Source of the DNA: Pseudomonas sp. PA27(2017)
GTDB lineage: Bacteria; Pseudomonadota; Gammaproteobacteria; Pseudomonadales; Pseudomonadaceae
Direction: 5' to 3'
Assembly (NCBI RefSeq): GCF_001945445.1
Contig: NZ_MSXW01000026.1
Coordinates: forward strand, 207,937 to 271,936
Length of the DNA: 64,000 nucleotides
Below the pieces are notes generated by a model that did not search any database, was not told the origin of the DNA, and saw nothing but the letters and a program-made list of their open reading frames with translations. A program made the position numbers and the translations under genes. This document shows, piece after piece, positions 62,299 through 64,000 of this stretch. Each line of letters opens with the position of its first letter. Positions within the stretch are counted from its first letter, which is position 1.

Positions 62299-62859
62299 AT
62301 GAGCAGTACCGGCACCCCCCATCGCGACGCCGCTCGGACGCCGCCCCGCTACAGCGCCGCCAGCCGCCGGCTGCACTGGCTGATGGCCGTCCTGGTGGTG
62401 CTGGCCTACATCCTGATCACCAGCCGCAGCTGGTTCGAAAGAGGCAGCGATCCGCGGCTATTCGTGGTGCAGGGCCACTTCTGGGTAGGCATCGCGGTAT
62501 TCGCCCTGGTGTTGCCTCGCCTGCTGGCACGCTTCGCCAACCCGACACCGGCAATCGTGCCACCGCTCGCCCCGCTGACCCACCTGGCCTCCAGGATCAC
62601 CCACGTTGCTCTGTACGCCTTCCTGCTGCTGCAACCGGCGATGGGCATGCTGGTGGTGTTTCTAGAACGCGGCGGTATTCCCCTCGGCGGGCTGATGCTG
62701 CCCTCACCCTTCGAGCTGAACCCGCACCTCGCCCACCGCATCGAGGACCTGCACATCACCGTCGGCACCGCGTTCTACTACGTGATCGCCCTGCATGTCG
62801 CCGCTGCGCTCTGGCACCACTTCGCGCGCCGCGACAACGTGCTCAAACGCATGATCTAG
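62299..62859 (+). CDS. cytochrome b561-family protein
   Basis: 186 residues with four transmembrane helices. Haem-ligand histidines are visible in RRLHWLMAVLVV, VQGHFWVG, THVALYAFLLLQPAMG and HRIEDLHITVGTAFYYVIALHVAAALWHHF. It shuttles electrons between quinol and periplasmic or cytoplasmic acceptors. It follows the kinase by 31 bases and is likely the last gene of the operon. Confidence 0.88.
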   Translation: MSSTGTPHRDAARTPPRYSAASRRLHWLMAVLVVLAYILITSRSWFERGSDPRLFVVQGHFWVGIAVFALVLPRLLARFANPTPAIVPPLAPLTHLASRITHVALYAFLLLQPAMGMLVVFLERGGIPLGGLMLPSPFELNPHLAHRIEDLHITVGTAFYYVIALHVAAALWHHFARRDNVLKRMI

Positions 62860-63316
62860 ACGCAGCCCAGCCATCGGACGGCCGCCTGGAACACCCCGGC
62901 GCAGATCAAAAAATACGGATTCTTTATGCGCCACTAGTTGTGTCCGGAGCGATTTTCGAGGTAAATCGCGTCCAGATATTTCAGGTGGCGTGATTCGAGC
63001 CTGGGCATGCAGCGGAAAAAACCTTGGTCACGGGCAGATTCAGCCAACCCCAGGCACCGTTCGGCCCTCGCAGACGCCACCCGCGAACCGACTGCACGCT
63101 GCCGGGCATTGCCTGGTGGCGTGCCTTGGCATTCCACGGGTAGAGAGCATCGCAGGCATGGCAAACCGCTTCAGCGCTCACCCAACGACCGCCGACCGCA
63201 ACGCAGGCTGCCCGGCCCTTCACCAGGGCCGGCAGCTACCAGGCACCGCATCGATCAACAACACCACGCGCTGCCTGGAAAAACCCACCTCTCTCACGAG
63301 CCAGACGTAACCTTCC
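62860..63316. other. 457-base intergenic region, no convincing gene
   Basis: Between the cytochrome b561 stop and pitA. There is a 7-bp hairpin GCGATTT/AAATCGC (62949-62969) without T-tract. Two overlapping minus-strand frames of about 76-80 codons (62934-63164 and 62981-63223) show no family I know, no SD and no compositional support, so they are probably chance frames. The pitA promoter should lie here but I cannot mark it. Confidence 0.6.
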
Positions 63317-64000
63317 ATGTTCGAACTATTCAGCGGGCTTGATGCCTGGTTGGCGCTGAGCCTCGCACTCGCCCTGCTCTTCGTCCTCACCTTCGAATTC
63401 ATCAACGGTTTCCACGACACGGCCAACGCCGTGGCCACGGTCATCTACACCAAGGCCATGCCGCCAAACCTGGCGGTGGTCATGTCCGGCATCTTCAACT
63501 TCCTCGGCGTGCTGCTGGGCGGCGTCGGCGTGGCCTATGCCATCGTTCACCTGCTGCCGGTGGAGCTGCTGATCAACGTCAACACCAGTCGCGGCCTGAT
63601 CATGGTGTTCTCGCTGCTGGCTGCGGCCATCACCTGGAACCTGGGCACCTGGTATTTCGGCATCCCGGCGTCCAGCTCGCACACCCTGATCGGCTCGATC
63701 CTCGGCGTCGGCCTGGCCAACGCGCTGCTCACCGACATCCCGCTGGGTGACGGCGTGAACTGGCAGAAGGCGATCGATATCGGCCTGTCGCTGGTGTTCT
63801 CGCCGGTGGCCGGCTTCGTGGTCGCCGCCCTGCTGTTCCTGGCGCTCAAGTACTGGATGCCGACGCCCAAGGTGCACAGCACGCCGGTGGTGCGCAAGGA
63901 AACCAAGGGCAAGAACAAGCCGCCGTTCTGGAACCGCCTGGTGCTGATCGTTTCGGCCATGGCGGTGAGCTTCGTGCATGGCTCCAACGACGGCCAGAAA
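63317..64000 (+). CDS. pitA: inorganic phosphate transporter PiT, 5' part, cut by window edge
   Basis: The first 228 residues are present; the rest lies outside. The duplicated PiT signature [13 protein letters not shown] (about 31-43) and its second copy [12 protein letters not shown] (about 217-228) are visible, with several hydrophobic helices between. It is a low-affinity metal-phosphate symporter of the inner membrane. The gene is truncated only by the window. Confidence 0.93.
   Translation, partial: MFELFSGLDAWLALSLALALLFVLTFEFINGFHDTANAVATVIYTKAMPPNLAVVMSGIFNFLGVLLGGVGVAYAIVHLLPVELLINVNTSRGLIMVFSLLAAAITWNLGTWYFGIPASSSHTLIGSILGVGLANALLTDIPLGDGVNWQKAIDIGLSLVFSPVAGFVVAALLFLALKYWMPTPKVHSTPVVRKETKGKNKPPFWNRLVLIVSAMAVSFVHGSNDGQK

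Noticed and set aside
62934..63223. Two overlapping minus-strand frames of 76-80 codons in the gap before pitA
   Set aside because: No recognised family, SD or codon support, and each excludes the other. Kept only as an intergenic note.

Overview
The window is chromosomal DNA of a gamma-proteobacterium, almost certainly a Pseudomonas. It is GC-rich, and many gene pairs are ones I know as neighbours in Pseudomonas: argG-motY, pyrC-rnt-argC, bfd-bfr, fpr/finR, dgkA-erdR, recA-recX-pncC-mutS-fdxA-rsmZ, and USP-pykA-ferredoxin reductase-diguanylate cyclase-fumarase. Repeats of the pseudomonad REP/palindrome type are scattered between genes. Compared with P. aeruginosa as I remember it, the blocks are reshuffled and rpoS is missing from its usual place beyond rsmZ. 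I cannot name the species. I see no transposase, prophage, CRISPR, rRNA or tRNA gene.

Layout. 1-2213: the start of malonate decarboxylase mdcA (cut by the window edge), divergent from a TyrR/PhhR-like activator. 2210-3495: a structured repeat, a Gly/Thr-rich secreted protein and a flavodoxin. 3620-8472: a probable blue-light module (short LOV photoreceptor, PilZ-like protein, MerR/LitR-type regulator), then an ABM-domain membrane protein and a folM-folE-folX operon for tetrahydromonapterin, with TGTACA operator-like repeats in front of both. 8549-14652: DUF1244/HopJ pair, argG, motY, a second copy of the structured repeat, pyrC-rnt-argC. 14863-18182: iron storage and redox (bfd, bfr, fpr, finR) and dgkA. 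18264-27854: erdR, a DMT transporter, a DTW-domain tRNA enzyme, a PA3611-like secreted protein, a LOG protein, recX, recA (with LexA box), pncC, mutS, fdxA. 27998-28320: a GGA-rich RsmZ-type sRNA on the minus strand with a GacA box. 28381-36083: PilZ protein, small envelope proteins, tandem universal stress protein, pyruvate kinase, ferredoxin reductase, diguanylate cyclase, fumarase.

36235-40317 is a FecI/FecR/TonB-receptor iron signalling set with a strong Fur box. Next come a DUF1028 protein, a cysteine hydrolase and metE (MetR-like site). 44393-49454 holds a SnoaL-AraC fusion regulator, a PauB-like FAD oxidoreductase, two cupins, an orphan PotF/SpuD-type binding protein and a second AraC regulator: probably an amine or polyamine function. 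49568-55847 holds a CDF transporter and a four-gene minus-strand unit (serine hydrolase, outer-membrane barrel, DUF3237, MFS) facing a TetR regulator: probably uptake and hydrolysis of an unknown ester or amide.

55917-62859 is the best candidate for an undescribed system. Eight same-strand genes, most of them overlapping, encode a thermostable-hemolysin-family (GNAT-like) protein, an acyl-AMP ligase, a haem-oxygenase-like diiron protein, an SDR, a periplasmic repeat protein, a two-component system and cytochrome b561. The set looks like a regulated biosynthetic operon for a small acyl-derived product. The window ends inside a PiT phosphate transporter.
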